From: an uncultured Veillonella sp.
GTDB taxonomy: Bacteria > Bacillota > Negativicutes > Veillonellales > Veillonellaceae
Direction: 5' to 3'
Length of the DNA: 38,021 nucleotides
Assembly: GCA_902477915.1 (NCBI GenBank)
Contig: CABSJA010000018.1
Span: 1-38,021 of the forward strand
Part shown: positions 1-8,572 of the stretch, in pieces
How positions within the stretch are numbered: the stretch's first letter is position 1
How the letters are laid out: every line of letters starts with the position of its first letter
The notes under the pieces: generated by a model
Told to the model about the DNA's origin: nothing
Databases searched by the model: none
Seen by the model: only the letters and a program-made list of their open reading frames with translations
Translations under genes and position numbers: made by a program

Positions 1-52
1 TGACGATCTTCGCCGTGACAGGGCGACATGTTAACCGCTACACCACGGGGCC
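1..52 (-). tRNA. tRNA-Asp (GTC), 5' part only
   Basis: Read on the minus strand from base 52, the sequence begins GGCCCCG (acceptor stem), has a D-arm with GTGTAGCGGTTA, and then a 7-nt anticodon loop CTGTCAC flanked by TCGCC and GGCGA. The loop centre gives anticodon GTC, so this is tRNA-Asp. The window edge removes the variable loop, T-arm and 3' acceptor strand. A near-consensus promoter lies just upstream (72-100), so the tRNA is probably transcribed independently of the hydrolase gene before it. More tRNAs may follow outside the window. Confidence 0.93.
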
Positions 53-71
53 GTATCCAAAGTACTTGCTT

Positions 72-100
72 AGTATATCGGTTATCAGGACTTTTGTCAA
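72..100 (-). promoter_or_regulatory. Sigma-70-type promoter of tRNA-Asp
   Basis: On the minus strand the -35 element is TTGACA (95-100) and the -10 element is TATACT (72-77), separated by exactly 17 nt. The predicted start is near base 65, about 13 nt before the tRNA 5' end at base 52. The -35 box lies directly after the stop codon of the MBL-fold hydrolase (103-105). Confidence 0.85.
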
Positions 101-102
101 CA

Positions 103-699
103 CTATCCTACAATATTTTTGATGAATTCTTCTTCATCTTTTAATGTTGTGGATTCTTTATGTCCTGGGTCGATTATTAAATCCTTAGACAAGGTTAATA
201 TATACTTCAAACTAGTAATCAAATCTTCTGGATTACTATTATAATTGTCAGTATTCCCTACATTTTGTTTGAATACAGTATCCCCTGAAAATAGATGTCC
301 TTCTATTTCAAAACAAACAGAACCAGCACTATGACCAGGTGTGTGATGGACAATAACTTCAAAGGGTCCTAATTGTAGTTTACCTGTTACTAAATCGTTA
401 CAATTAGTATACATTTTCTTCTTGTAAACACTTGGTCTGCGACGAATTAATTGTAATAATTCTTGATCTAAAGGATGTAAATAAGCAGGAATATTATAAT
501 GCTCACATACCTCATCTAGAGCTGACACATGGTCACAATGACCATGTGTCAATAGAACTGCTATTGGTTCAGAATCCCCTACCATTTCAATGATATGCTT
601 ACTATGAAATCCAGGATCAATTATTAAAGATTTACCCTCTTTAACGAGTACGTAGCAATTCGCTTTATAAAGCCCTAGAGGGCGTTTTATAATATTCAT
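103..699 (-). CDS. MBL-fold metallo-hydrolase (glyoxalase II-like)
   Basis: A 198-residue single-domain metallo-beta-lactamase-fold protein. The zinc-binding HxHxDH motif is present as THGHCDH (H52, H54, D56, H57), followed by TPGH (H123), SGD (D140) and the C-terminal DPGH (H180), so both metal sites look complete. The short length without the C-terminal hydroxyacylglutathione domain is typical of YcbL-like or general MBL hydrolases annotated glyoxalase II-like. The substrate cannot be told from sequence. It follows trkH by 12 nt and is probably the last gene of the trkA-trkH transcription unit, but nothing links it functionally to potassium transport. The upstream ribosome site is G-rich (GGGGGC) and not canonical. 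Known: the fold hydrolyses thioesters and related bonds. Inferred: cytosolic detoxifying hydrolase. Confidence 0.85.
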   Translation of the reverse strand: MNIIKRPLGLYKANCYVLVKEGKSLIIDPGFHSKHIIEMVGDSEPIAVLLTHGHCDHVSALDEVCEHYNIPAYLHPLDQELLQLIRRRPSVYKKKMYTNCNDLVTGKLQLGPFEVIVHHTPGHSAGSVCFEIEGHLFSGDTVFKQNVGNTDNYNSNPEDLITSLKYILTLSKDLIIDPGHKESTTLKDEEEFIKNIVG

Positions 700-711
700 A
701 TTATTCGCCCC

Positions 712-2199
712 CTATAGAATACGATACCGCTTGGAAGATTGTTTTTTTATAAAATACCCTTCCCAGAATTGAGGATGAAGCATAACAAGAATGGTAAATA
801 ATTCTAAACGCCCCAATATCATATCAACAATAGCTATACATTTTGCTGAGTCAGGCATAGCACCAAAGGAATCAGTGGGACCGAATCCACCAAAACCAAG
901 GCCAACATTACTTAAGAATGCTGTTATCACTTGCATAGAATCATATGTGGATAAACCAGTGCAAGTCATCAAAAAGACAGAAACAACATAAATCATTAAG
1001 TATAAAAATAAAAATTGTTGTGTCATTTGAATCCACTTGGTAGGCATTGGTTTACCATTGATGCGTACAACTTGAACCATATCTGGATGAATCGATTTAC
1101 GCAGATAAATGATACTACTTTTAATTAAAATAATGAGACGTATAATTTTAACGCCCCCTGTGGTAGAACCACTACAACCACCAAAAAATGATGAAATAAA
1201 GAGCATCATCTGAGCTGCAGCAGGCCATAAATCATAATCACTTACAGCAAATCCACTACCAGTTTGAATCGATACAAGATTGAAGGACGCATCCCTAATA
1301 ATTTGTATTGGATCATTTATAGTAGATTGTAAGGCTAATGATAATCCAATAATTATAATGCCTATTAGAATTACAAGCCAATACATGCGTGTTTCAAAAT
1401 CATCAATTAAAATACGAATCCCTTTATGAAGAGCATTATAGTATACAGAAAAATTTCCGCCTGCTAATATCATAAAGAAAATAAATACAAAGCAAATATA
1501 GTTATTCTGCTCATAAACAAACGTACCAGCTGATGTAGGTGTAAAACCACCTGTAGATATAATAGAAAATGCATAATTAAGTGCATCAAATGGTTCGATT
1601 CCACCCGCCCATAGCATGAGGAAACAAACTCCAGTGAACACAATATATAACCGCCAAAGTTTTGTAGCCATTGATTGAATACGAGGCATAACTACACCTG
1701 GTTTTGGTACCGAAGCTTCTGCATTAAACATATGAGCTGCGTCAGCACCAAGATTTTTCAAGAAGGATAAAATAAGGACGATAATCCCCATCCCACCAAT
1801 CCAGTGCATAAGTCCACGCCATAATACAAATGTATTCGGTAAATCATCTACACTATTAATAATAGTAGCACCAGTTGCAGTAATCCCAGATGTAGCTTCA
1901 AACAGCGCATCAAACACATTGACTAAAATACCACTACCAAGAAATGGTAAGGAGCCTAAGATAACGGTTAATATCCATGTAGCTGATACTACTAAATACC
2001 CATCGCGAAGACTAAAACTTTGACTTTCTTTGCCATAATAAGATAAAAGTCCACCTAAGCCGAATGAAATACCGGTGGTAATCAAAAATGACCAATATGC
2101 AGTTTCAAATACGACACCATATATAAAGGGTATCAATGTAAAAATCCCAAATATATATAATAGCCGCCCCACTAAGGACATGACAATTTGAATGCGCAT
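712..2199 (-). CDS. trkH: Potassium uptake protein TrkH (membrane channel subunit)
   Basis: A 495-residue polytopic membrane protein of the TrkH/KtrB superfamily. The four pore loops of the family are visible in order: TATGATI, ISTGGFTPTSAG, IQTGSGFAVS and SNVGLGFGGFGP. Each contributes a selectivity-filter glycine between hydrophobic segments, and the length is normal for TrkH. It forms the ion-conducting subunit in the inner membrane. The adjacent upstream TrkA supplies the cytosolic gating ring. The gene begins 12 nt after trkA with ribosome site GGAGGG a few bases before ATG, so the two are surely co-transcribed. Regulation is expected at the protein level through nucleotide binding by TrkA. 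Confidence 0.95.
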   Translation of the reverse strand: MRIQIVMSLVGRLLYIFGIFTLIPFIYGVVFETAYWSFLITTGISFGLGGLLSYYGKESQSFSLRDGYLVVSATWILTVILGSLPFLGSGILVNVFDALFEATSGITATGATIINSVDDLPNTFVLWRGLMHWIGGMGIIVLILSFLKNLGADAAHMFNAEASVPKPGVVMPRIQSMATKLWRLYIVFTGVCFLMLWAGGIEPFDALNYAFSIISTGGFTPTSAGTFVYEQNNYICFVFIFFMILAGGNFSVYYNALHKGIRILIDDFETRMYWLVILIGIIIIGLSLALQSTINDPIQIIRDASFNLVSIQTGSGFAVSDYDLWPAAAQMMLFISSFFGGCSGSTTGGVKIIRLIILIKSSIIYLRKSIHPDMVQVVRINGKPMPTKWIQMTQQFLFLYLMIYVVSVFLMTCTGLSTYDSMQVITAFLSNVGLGFGGFGPTDSFGAMPDSAKCIAIVDMILGRLELFTILVMLHPQFWEGYFIKKQSSKRYRIL

Positions 2200-2211
2200 A
2201 GTCCCTCCAAA

Positions 2212-3552
2212 CTAGGTTAGATATTTAAGTAATTTACTTACTGATTCAGGTAACGCAAAGAGAACAATGTGATCTCCATCTAAAATCTCAGTATTACCAC
2301 GTGGCACAATGGCTTCATCACCACGCAAAATAACACCTACTAAAGCCTTCCCTGGTAAACGTATATCTTTCAATAGTTTACCGGCTACAGGTGATTCACT
2401 TGTAATAGCAACCTCAATAGATTCCGCTTTCCCACCTTCAAAGGTAGAGATTGATAAAACACCTTCTCCGCTTCGAACAAAACGTAAAATTTGACTAGCT
2501 GTAAATAAACGTGGAGAGAATACGACATCAATGCCTACTTGTTCCATAAGCATAATGTATTCAGGTCGCCCTACACGTACTACAGTCTTAGGGATCCCCA
2601 TATGTTTACCTACAAGAGCGACTAACAAGTTAAGCTTGTCATCATCTGTAAGTGCAATGATAACATCACTATCAGCAATCTCTTCTGCTTCTAAGAGATC
2701 GAAATCCGTAGCATCCCCATTAATAACAATTGTCTTATCCACAAGGTTTGCTAGCTGTTCACAACGGTCAAAATTCTTTTCAATAACTTTAACCGAAAAT
2801 CCAGCTTGCTCCAAAAGGACCGTTAAATTTCTACCTAAAAGGCCAGCTCCAATGATAACAGCTCTTTTATAGAATGTATTATGATTATGGAACCAAAGAC
2901 TTTCTACCTCTTCAACGGCTTCTTTCAAGCCTAAGAAGAATACACTATCATCAGGCTGTAGAATACTTTCACCATGAGGAATAATCATTTCACCATAGCG
3001 TAAAACACCTACTAGTAAAACACCTTCAGGGAATTTGATTTCTTTTAAAGGTTTTCCGATTAATGGAATATCATCTGTAATCTTAAATTCCATGAGGCGC
3101 ACAGCGCCTTGACCAAAGTCCTCAACATCAATAGCTGAAGGCGTTTCTAAAATTTGTAAAAGCTCTTGAGCCGTAACCATTTCAGGATTAATGAACAAAT
3201 CTACGCCTAATTTGGCACGCATCTCATCATCCATATGTTCTGCTACAGTATTATCCCGAACACGAGCAATCGTTGTAGGAACACCTGTAATTTTAGCTAC
3301 AGCACAGGATAGCATATTTACTTCATCAGAATCGGTAACAGCAATAAACATTCCTACATCATCCATACCGATTTCGTTAAGCAATTGTATATCACTGCCG
3401 TTACCTTGAACAAGGCTAACATCTAAGGTATTTTCAAGATTTTGTATGCGTTCTGATGACCGATCGATAACGTACACATCATGATCATCTTGTATCAGGC
3501 GTTGTGCCAAGGAATAGCCAACCTTACCAGCACCTACAATGACAATTTTCAT
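2212..3552 (-). CDS. trkA: Potassium uptake regulator TrkA (double RCK/KTN)
   Basis: A 446-residue cytosolic protein built from two tandem RCK units. The first starts at residue 1 with the Rossmann motif GAGKVG (residues 7-12) and an acidic VIDRS strand end. The second begins near residue 232 with VIIGAGLLG. Each Rossmann half is followed by a TrkA_C domain (for example IGKPLKEIKFPEG and AGKLLKDIRLPG). This two-copy arrangement is the classical TrkA form rather than the single-copy KtrA. It binds NAD(H) or ATP and gates TrkH, encoded 12 nt downstream. The ribosome site GAGGAATAA overlaps the end and stop codon of the preceding cvfB gene, suggesting coupling. Confidence 0.95.
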   Translation of the reverse strand: MKIVIVGAGKVGYSLAQRLIQDDHDVYVIDRSSERIQNLENTLDVSLVQGNGSDIQLLNEIGMDDVGMFIAVTDSDEVNMLSCAVAKITGVPTTIARVRDNTVAEHMDDEMRAKLGVDLFINPEMVTAQELLQILETPSAIDVEDFGQGAVRLMEFKITDDIPLIGKPLKEIKFPEGVLLVGVLRYGEMIIPHGESILQPDDSVFFLGLKEAVEEVESLWFHNHNTFYKRAVIIGAGLLGRNLTVLLEQAGFSVKVIEKNFDRCEQLANLVDKTIVINGDATDFDLLEAEEIADSDVIIALTDDDKLNLLVALVGKHMGIPKTVVRVGRPEYIMLMEQVGIDVVFSPRLFTASQILRFVRSGEGVLSISTFEGGKAESIEVAITSESPVAGKLLKDIRLPGKALVGVILRGDEAIVPRGNTEILDGDHIVLFALPESVSKLLKYLT

Positions 3553-3557
3553 CGTCT

Positions 3558-4466
3558 TTATTCCTCTTCTTGTGATTCATTACTAACAGGAGGTGTCCAT
3601 TGACGTCCTATTTCAGTTAATAATGTCCAACCATCATCTTGAACAATCTTTTTCTCTTTCATCAAATGCCCTAAAGCTCGTTTAAACGCGGCTTTGCTGA
3701 TGTTAAACTTATCTTTAATCAACATAGCAGAAGATTCATCACTATACGGCATCTTACCACCACGGTTAAGAAGATATTCCATAATAATATCTCCATCAGA
3801 TATGAGGGCCTTTTCCTTGGTAGGGCGCATAGATACATTGATACGGCCATCATCACGTTTAAAGGTAACGCGACCTTCAACCATCTCCCCAACCTTTAGT
3901 TTTCTCGTCATTTCTGAGCGATGTAAAAAGGCTATCCATCGTTCTGGAGTAATAAAGAATGCCCCATCACTAGTTAAGTTATAAATAGCACCCTTAACTA
4001 GTTGTCCTACCTTAGCCTCTGTAGCGGCCTTAGAAGCACGACGCATTTCATCATCTACATCCATAGATACTGCAAATCGACCAGATTTATCAGTATATAG
4101 GCGAACCCAAACCTTTTCACCAACTTGAGGACGTCCACGCATCTCAGCATGTGGCATAAAGATACCACGCTCAGTGCCAACCTCAACGAAGCAGCCAAAG
4201 TTTGTAGTGTTGATTACCTCAACATAGCCAATTTGACCTACCTTCATCGCAGGTAAACGCATAGAAGCAGTTAAACGTCCTTTTGGATCGCGATATAAAA
4301 ATACCTCTACCTCATCACCAATAGCAACTGGAGATGTTTGTTGATCCTTATGAAGCAAAATATCATCATTTGTATTGCCTGTTTGACCATCTAGAAAGGC
4401 CCCTTGGTCACTAGTACGCAATACTTTTAATGTGGCAATTGTATTTTCCAACAATTCTGTAGCCAT
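3558..4466 (-). CDS. cvfB: S1-domain RNA-binding protein, CvfB/YitL family
   Basis: About 302 residues with consecutive S1-like OB-fold units (one clear unit reads GQIGYVEVINTTNFGCFVEV) and a C-terminal winged-helix (residues about 235-300, with LIKDKFNISKAAFKRALGHL). This architecture is that of CvfB of Staphylococcus and YitL of Bacillus, an RNA-binding regulator. I place the start at the ATG at 4464-4466, preceded by GAAGGAG at a good distance. An in-frame start 36 nt upstream would overlap rsfS and has no ribosome site. With the chosen start, the gap to the rsfS stop is 1 nt and the ribosome site lies inside rsfS, so expression is probably coupled. The target RNAs are unknown. Confidence 0.85.
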   Translation of the reverse strand: MATELLENTIATLKVLRTSDQGAFLDGQTGNTNDDILLHKDQQTSPVAIGDEVEVFLYRDPKGRLTASMRLPAMKVGQIGYVEVINTTNFGCFVEVGTERGIFMPHAEMRGRPQVGEKVWVRLYTDKSGRFAVSMDVDDEMRRASKAATEAKVGQLVKGAIYNLTSDGAFFITPERWIAFLHRSEMTRKLKVGEMVEGRVTFKRDDGRINVSMRPTKEKALISDGDIIMEYLLNRGGKMPYSDESSAMLIKDKFNISKAAFKRALGHLMKEKKIVQDDGWTLLTEIGRQWTPPVSNESQEEE

Positions 4467-4467
4467 A

Positions 4468-4830
4468 TTATACTCCTTCAAATGGAACTCGAACTGCATC
4501 ATTCCACAATTCTTCTAAACCGTAGAATTCGCGCAATTCATCACCACCAAAGACATGACAAATAACATCGCCAAAATCAAGTAAAATCCATTCCCCTTCA
4601 CGGTAACCTTCTCTGTGGTTGACTGTCATGCCCAATTCTGCTGCTTTATCTTCCATTTCATCAGCAATACTTTGAGATTGCTTGATATTGTTCGCACTAG
4701 CAATTAGGAAGTAATCACCTAACATAGATACACCTTCTAAATCGAGGATTTCAATATCTCTACCTTTTTTATCGAAAGCAGCTTGTGCTAATTGTAATAC
4801 GATTTCTTTAATTTCTTCTTTATTTTTCAT
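4468..4830 (-). CDS. rsfS: Ribosomal silencing factor RsfS
   Basis: A 120-residue single-domain protein of the RsfS/Iojap family, of normal length. Family features visible include the central VSMLGDYFLIASANN strand, EGYREGEWILLDFGDVICHVF and the C-terminal REFYGLEELW helix. RsfS binds ribosomal protein uL14 on the 50S subunit and blocks subunit joining when nutrients are low. It sits in the usual Firmicute neighbourhood nadD-yqeK-LCP-rsfS. Ribosome site GGGG lies 6 nt before ATG. With hpf elsewhere in this window, two ribosome-silencing proteins are encoded within 21 kb. Confidence 0.95.
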   Translation of the reverse strand: MKNKEEIKEIVLQLAQAAFDKKGRDIEILDLEGVSMLGDYFLIASANNIKQSQSIADEMEDKAAELGMTVNHREGYREGEWILLDFGDVICHVFGGDELREFYGLEELWNDAVRVPFEGV

Positions 4831-4842
4831 ACTAATCCCCTT

Positions 4843-5964
4843 TTACCGTTTTTTACTACTCTCATCACCAGGTTCTGTTGGCTTTGTAATAGTCCCACCA
4901 TTATGTTCTGATTCTGGTGCAACCTTGGCTGTACTATTAGTTGGAGCTGTTACAAATTGTGTCATTTCATTAGCTGGTAAATTTCCCATCGTAATGCCTA
5001 CTAATCGTTGTGCTTCCGTAGGATTTACCTTCCAATATGTCATATCTCCTACTAGCTCTTTTTCTCCAGGAAGAATATAGAAGTGGATTTCTTCCTTATT
5101 GATTTTGCTAGCATTATACACAAGCTTAATAGCATCTAATGTAGAAATATTACTATCATAATGATCCCAAATACGCCAAATATGCCATGCATTTGTTAAG
5201 AAGAATGCATTATGCTCTTCTTCTACCCATAGTTTTAAAAAGCGTTCTTGTCGTTGTACACGTGTAAATGTATCATGTTTTGGATCAGAATATCGTAAAT
5301 AAGCCAATGCTTTATCACTATCTAATGTTTGATAACCTCGTTGCAAATCTATATCTTTATTTCCGTCTGCATCCACGTGTTCCATAGTTTGTTCTACATA
5401 GATTTGTTGATTTCCTAATACATCATTCGTTTTTTTGAAAGCATTTTGGTTCACTACAACATAATATGGTATTGAAATATGGAACATATCTTCAATAACA
5501 GCTTTTGTTAAATCAATACCACCTTTTTCATAGATGCTATTGAGCATTGTTGCATCAGTCTGATCTCTGTTATCAATTTTACTATTACTAGGTATGCCAA
5601 TAACATCCATAGTCTTTTGATCTAAATTAATAGATAACAAGAATAAGCTATCACTTTGACTGGGATTATTATCATCAGTACCGACAACAAGAATATATAA
5701 TGGTTTATCTAAGCCTTTTTGCTCTACAGATACCGTATTACCATCTTGTTTATTTCCATTATCTCCAGATGCATCAGTTGATTCAGTAGTACCTACAATA
5801 GCTCTATATGCATAAGATACGCCAGTATATAGACCGTATCCTATACCGCCAAGTAATGCTACTACTACAATAATAGCTAATATAATTCTAGGCCATTTAA
5901 CAGATGACTTTTGTTGACGTCTTCTTCTTCGACGGCGAGCTCTTGCTCGTTCACGTTCTTCCAT
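4843..5964 (-). CDS. LytR-CpsA-Psr (LCP) family envelope protein, divergent active site
   Basis: A 373-residue type II membrane protein. An arginine-rich cytoplasmic tail (residues about 4-17) precedes one transmembrane helix (about 24-48), a low-complexity linker, then the LCP domain from about residue 86 to 330 and a Thr/Pro/Ser-rich tail. LCP proteins transfer undecaprenyl-linked glycopolymers to peptidoglycan on the outer face of the membrane. Conserved parts seen are VVGTDD (93-98), SDSLFLL (104-110) and RVQRQERFL (235-243). The usual IPRD motif reads IPSNS (124-128), so the arginine that normally contacts the lipid pyrophosphate is absent. The family call is firm, but enzymatic activity is less certain. 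It is located between yqeK and rsfS, the usual position in Negativicutes and Clostridia. Confidence 0.85.
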   Translation of the reverse strand: MEERERARARRRRRRRQQKSSVKWPRIILAIIVVVALLGGIGYGLYTGVSYAYRAIVGTTESTDASGDNGNKQDGNTVSVEQKGLDKPLYILVVGTDDNNPSQSDSLFLLSINLDQKTMDVIGIPSNSKIDNRDQTDATMLNSIYEKGGIDLTKAVIEDMFHISIPYYVVVNQNAFKKTNDVLGNQQIYVEQTMEHVDADGNKDIDLQRGYQTLDSDKALAYLRYSDPKHDTFTRVQRQERFLKLWVEEEHNAFFLTNAWHIWRIWDHYDSNISTLDAIKLVYNASKINKEEIHFYILPGEKELVGDMTYWKVNPTEAQRLVGITMGNLPANEMTQFVTAPTNSTAKVAPESEHNGGTITKPTEPGDESSKKR

Positions 5965-5976
5965 ATATAAACTCCA

Positions 5977-6546
5977 TTATTTACAAGATTGTAACACATC
6001 ATTACGACCAAGAATGGTCAAAGGATAAATAGATTGTTTTTGCTCAATAAGATGAATAATAGTGTTATCAAAACCAAGCAATACAGCTTTATCTAAATTT
6101 TGATCCGCCACTTTACGCAATTCATCAACACCTGGAAAATCTCGATTAGGTTCTATATAGTCTGCTAAGAATATAACTTTATCTAGTTTAGACATATGTA
6201 CCTTACCAGTCGTATGAACCCTAATGGCTTCCAAAACATCAGCATCAGATATGGAAAATTCTTGTTTAGCACGAATCATACCGGCTAGTCCATGTAAAAG
6301 ATTACCATTGCTTAATAATTCTTGGTCAGCCTCATAGGATTCAGCACTAACTAGCTTTTGCATTTCCTTCAGCGAAAGCTCCTTTGCACAATCATGCAAC
6401 AATGCGGCTAATCTAGCCTTTTCCACATCAACGCCATAAAGTTCAGCTAAATGAGTGGCTGATTCAACAACGCCAAGAATATGCTTAAAACGTTTTTTAC
6501 TCAACCATTGACTCACGCTAACTTGTATTTCATCAAATGATAACAT
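5977..6546 (-). CDS. yqeK: HD-domain nucleotide hydrolase YqeK (symmetrical Ap4A hydrolase type)
   Basis: A 189-residue HD-superfamily phosphohydrolase. Metal ligands are visible as H22 (FKHILGV), H51-D52 (LLHDCAKE), H85 (LLHGLAG), H111 (RVHTTG) and D129 (LADYIEP). All match the YqeK family, whose characterised members split diadenosine tetraphosphate symmetrically to two ADP. It starts 3 nt after nadD with ribosome site AAGGAATAAAGG that includes the nadD stop codon, so it is translationally linked. The nadD-yqeK pairing is widely conserved. Confidence 0.92.
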   Translation of the reverse strand: MLSFDEIQVSVSQWLSKKRFKHILGVVESATHLAELYGVDVEKARLAALLHDCAKELSLKEMQKLVSAESYEADQELLSNGNLLHGLAGMIRAKQEFSISDADVLEAIRVHTTGKVHMSKLDKVIFLADYIEPNRDFPGVDELRKVADQNLDKAVLLGFDNTIIHLIEQKQSIYPLTILGRNDVLQSCK

Positions 6547-6549
6547 CCT

Positions 6550-7164
6550 TTATTCCTTCCCATAAATATGGTTTTCTTCTATATACTCCACTACACATTT
6601 AGGCAACATGTACCGAACAGTTTTTCCAGAACGTAACCGCTCTCGCAAATACGTAGCAGATAATTTCATCTCAGGAACCTCCATAAGATGTATTTTTTCT
6701 CGTGCTTTTGGTCCTAAAATATCTAATGTTTCATCAATTGCACTAGATCCATCAGGTCTTGTAGCACCAATAAAGTGGACCTCATCTAATAATTCCTCAA
6801 TAAATTTCCACGTTGGCAACGCACGAATTGTATCCGTTCCCGCTATAAAGTAAAATTCAACATTTGGTCCATAGAGCATCTTAAAATGTTGAATCGTATC
6901 AACTGTATACGAAGGGCCTTCACGACGCATCTCTACATCAGAAATTTCAAAATTTGGATTATCTGACACGGCTGCTGCTGTCATAGCATATCGATGATGA
7001 CTATCTATTACATCATATTGCTTATGAGGTGGTATCCGTGCTGGCACGAAAATAACCTTCTCAAGGTTAAAACTTTCACAAGCCACCTCAGCAATCATTA
7101 GATGCCCTAAATGGATAGGATTAAATGTTCCACCTATGATACCTATACGACGTTTCTCTACCAT
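6550..7164 (-). CDS. nadD: Nicotinate-nucleotide adenylyltransferase NadD
   Basis: A 204-residue nucleotidyltransferase that adenylates nicotinate mononucleotide to deamido-NAD. The N-terminal GGTFNPIHLGH (residues 11-21) holds the HxGH nucleotide-binding motif, and the C-terminal SATYLRERL is the counterpart of ISSTxIR. Length is normal. Ribosome site AAGGGTGTGA lies 7 nt before ATG. The start codon overlaps the stop of the small membrane ORF at 7158-7307 (TGG TAG read against ATG GTA), so nadD may be coupled to it. Confidence 0.96.
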   Translation of the reverse strand: MVEKRRIGIIGGTFNPIHLGHLMIAEVACESFNLEKVIFVPARIPPHKQYDVIDSHHRYAMTAAAVSDNPNFEISDVEMRREGPSYTVDTIQHFKMLYGPNVEFYFIAGTDTIRALPTWKFIEELLDEVHFIGATRPDGSSAIDETLDILGPKAREKIHLMEVPEMKLSATYLRERLRSGKTVRYMLPKCVVEYIEENHIYGKE

Positions 7165-7307
7165 AATAATGTCACACCCTTAATGACAATGACACAAATA
7201 ATGATAAATAAGAGCAGTGCTTTTCCATAGGATATCCATTCGTATCGACCTTTTGGGGTCTGAATATATCTGTAGTATGCCCTTATTAAGTAATATACTG
7301 TCTTCAC
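7158..7307 (-). CDS. Putative 49-aa single-span membrane protein between proA and nadD
   Basis: An uninterrupted 49-codon frame fills the 139-nt space between proA and nadD exactly. Its GTG start overlaps the proA stop codon (GTGA), and its TAG stop overlaps the nadD ATG by a few bases. The product begins with VKTVYYLIRAYYRYIQ, tyrosine-rich and basic. It continues through PKGRYEWISYGK to one hydrophobic helix at about residues 30-42 (LLLFIIICVIVI), ending VTLLW. A single-span peptide with a positively charged cytosolic N-terminus is plausible. No family is recognised. The tail-to-head overlaps and a membrane-like composition favour a real gene; the lack of a strong ribosome site (GAAGG is rather far upstream) weighs against. 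Translation could depend on re-initiation after proA. Confidence 0.5.
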   Translation of the reverse strand: MKTVYYLIRAYYRYIQTPKGRYEWISYGKALLLFIIICVIVIKGVTLLW

Positions 7308-8563
7308 TTTCGAACTTGGCCTTCTCCAAATACAAAGTATTTATATGATGTTAGTGCTTGTAATCCCATTGGCCCACGAGCATGGAGCTTTTGAGTACTA
7401 ATACCGATTTCAGCACCAAAACCAAATTCAAAACCATCAGTAAAACGCGTAGAAGCATTATGATACACAGTAGAACAATCTACTAAGTTCATGAATACTC
7501 TTGCACGCATCGGTTCATCTGTTACGATAGTCTCTGAATGATGTGTAGAATAACAATTAACATGATTAATGGCTTCTTCAAGATTTTCAACAATACGTAC
7601 ATTTAAGTCCATATCGTTATATTCAGTATGGAAGGAATCCTCTGTTAAAGGAATTGTATTCTCCATATATTGAGCCACAGCTGTATCACCGTGAATTCGG
7701 ACGCCATATTCTTGTAGAACCTCATCAAGACGTGGTAAAAACTCACCAGCCACCGCTTGGTGTACTAGCAATGTTTCCATAGAGTTACATACAGACGGAC
7801 GTTGTACCTTTGCATTGATTGCAATTTCTAATGCCATATCGAGATTCGCATATTCATCTATATATGTATGACACACACCACTACCGGTTTCAATAACAGG
7901 AATACTACTTTCCTCTACAACACGACGAATCAGTCCAGCTCCACCACGAGGAATGATGACATCAATATATTCACGTTGGTGCAATAATACACCAACCATA
8001 TCCCGATCAAGAACTTCCACAAGTTGAATAGCATCTGGCGTAATACCTAAAGATTCTAAGGTATTACGCATAATAGTCACGATAATTTGGTTGGTATGGA
8101 ATGCCTCCTTACCACCTCGCAGTATCGTAGCATTCGATGTTTTTAAACAAAGCACACCAGCATCAATTGTTACATTTGGACGAGCCTCAAAAATAATGCC
8201 AATAACACCAAAAGGTACCGCTCTTTTTTCAATAGTCAAACCGTTAGGCCGTGTAATTGTTTCTATAACCGAACCTACTGGACTTTCAAGAGCAGCTACT
8301 TGACGAACACCTTCTGCCATTTGAGAAATACGGCTAGGTGTCAATGTTAGTCGATCTATCATGGTTTGAGGCACATTATAATCACCAGATTTATCTAAGT
8401 CTAACTGATTAGCAGCCATAATTTCATCGGCTTGTGCTTCTACAGCATCAGCGATTGCTAATAATGCAGAATCTAATGTACCTTGATCAATTTGAGCTAA
8501 TTCAAAGGATGCCGCTTTAGCTCTTTGACCCATATCTTTACAAATTTCTTCATACTGGTTCAT
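7304..8563 (-). CDS. proA: Gamma-glutamyl phosphate reductase ProA
   Basis: A 419-residue NADPH-dependent enzyme of the aldehyde dehydrogenase superfamily that reduces gamma-glutamyl phosphate to glutamate semialdehyde in proline synthesis. The catalytic cysteine is C259 in QRPSVCNSMETLL. Other family signatures include FEARPNVT (about 125-132) and the C-terminal GPMGLQALTSYKY. Length is typical. It follows proB with 9 nt between, and ribosome site GAGGAT lies before ATG. Its stop overlaps the GTG of the small ORF that leads to nadD. Confidence 0.97.
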   Translation of the reverse strand: MNQYEEICKDMGQRAKAASFELAQIDQGTLDSALLAIADAVEAQADEIMAANQLDLDKSGDYNVPQTMIDRLTLTPSRISQMAEGVRQVAALESPVGSVIETITRPNGLTIEKRAVPFGVIGIIFEARPNVTIDAGVLCLKTSNATILRGGKEAFHTNQIIVTIMRNTLESLGITPDAIQLVEVLDRDMVGVLLHQREYIDVIIPRGGAGLIRRVVEESSIPVIETGSGVCHTYIDEYANLDMALEIAINAKVQRPSVCNSMETLLVHQAVAGEFLPRLDEVLQEYGVRIHGDTAVAQYMENTIPLTEDSFHTEYNDMDLNVRIVENLEEAINHVNCYSTHHSETIVTDEPMRARVFMNLVDCSTVYHNASTRFTDGFEFGFGAEIGISTQKLHARGPMGLQALTSYKYFVFGEGQVRK

Positions 8564-8572
8564 AGGATATCC

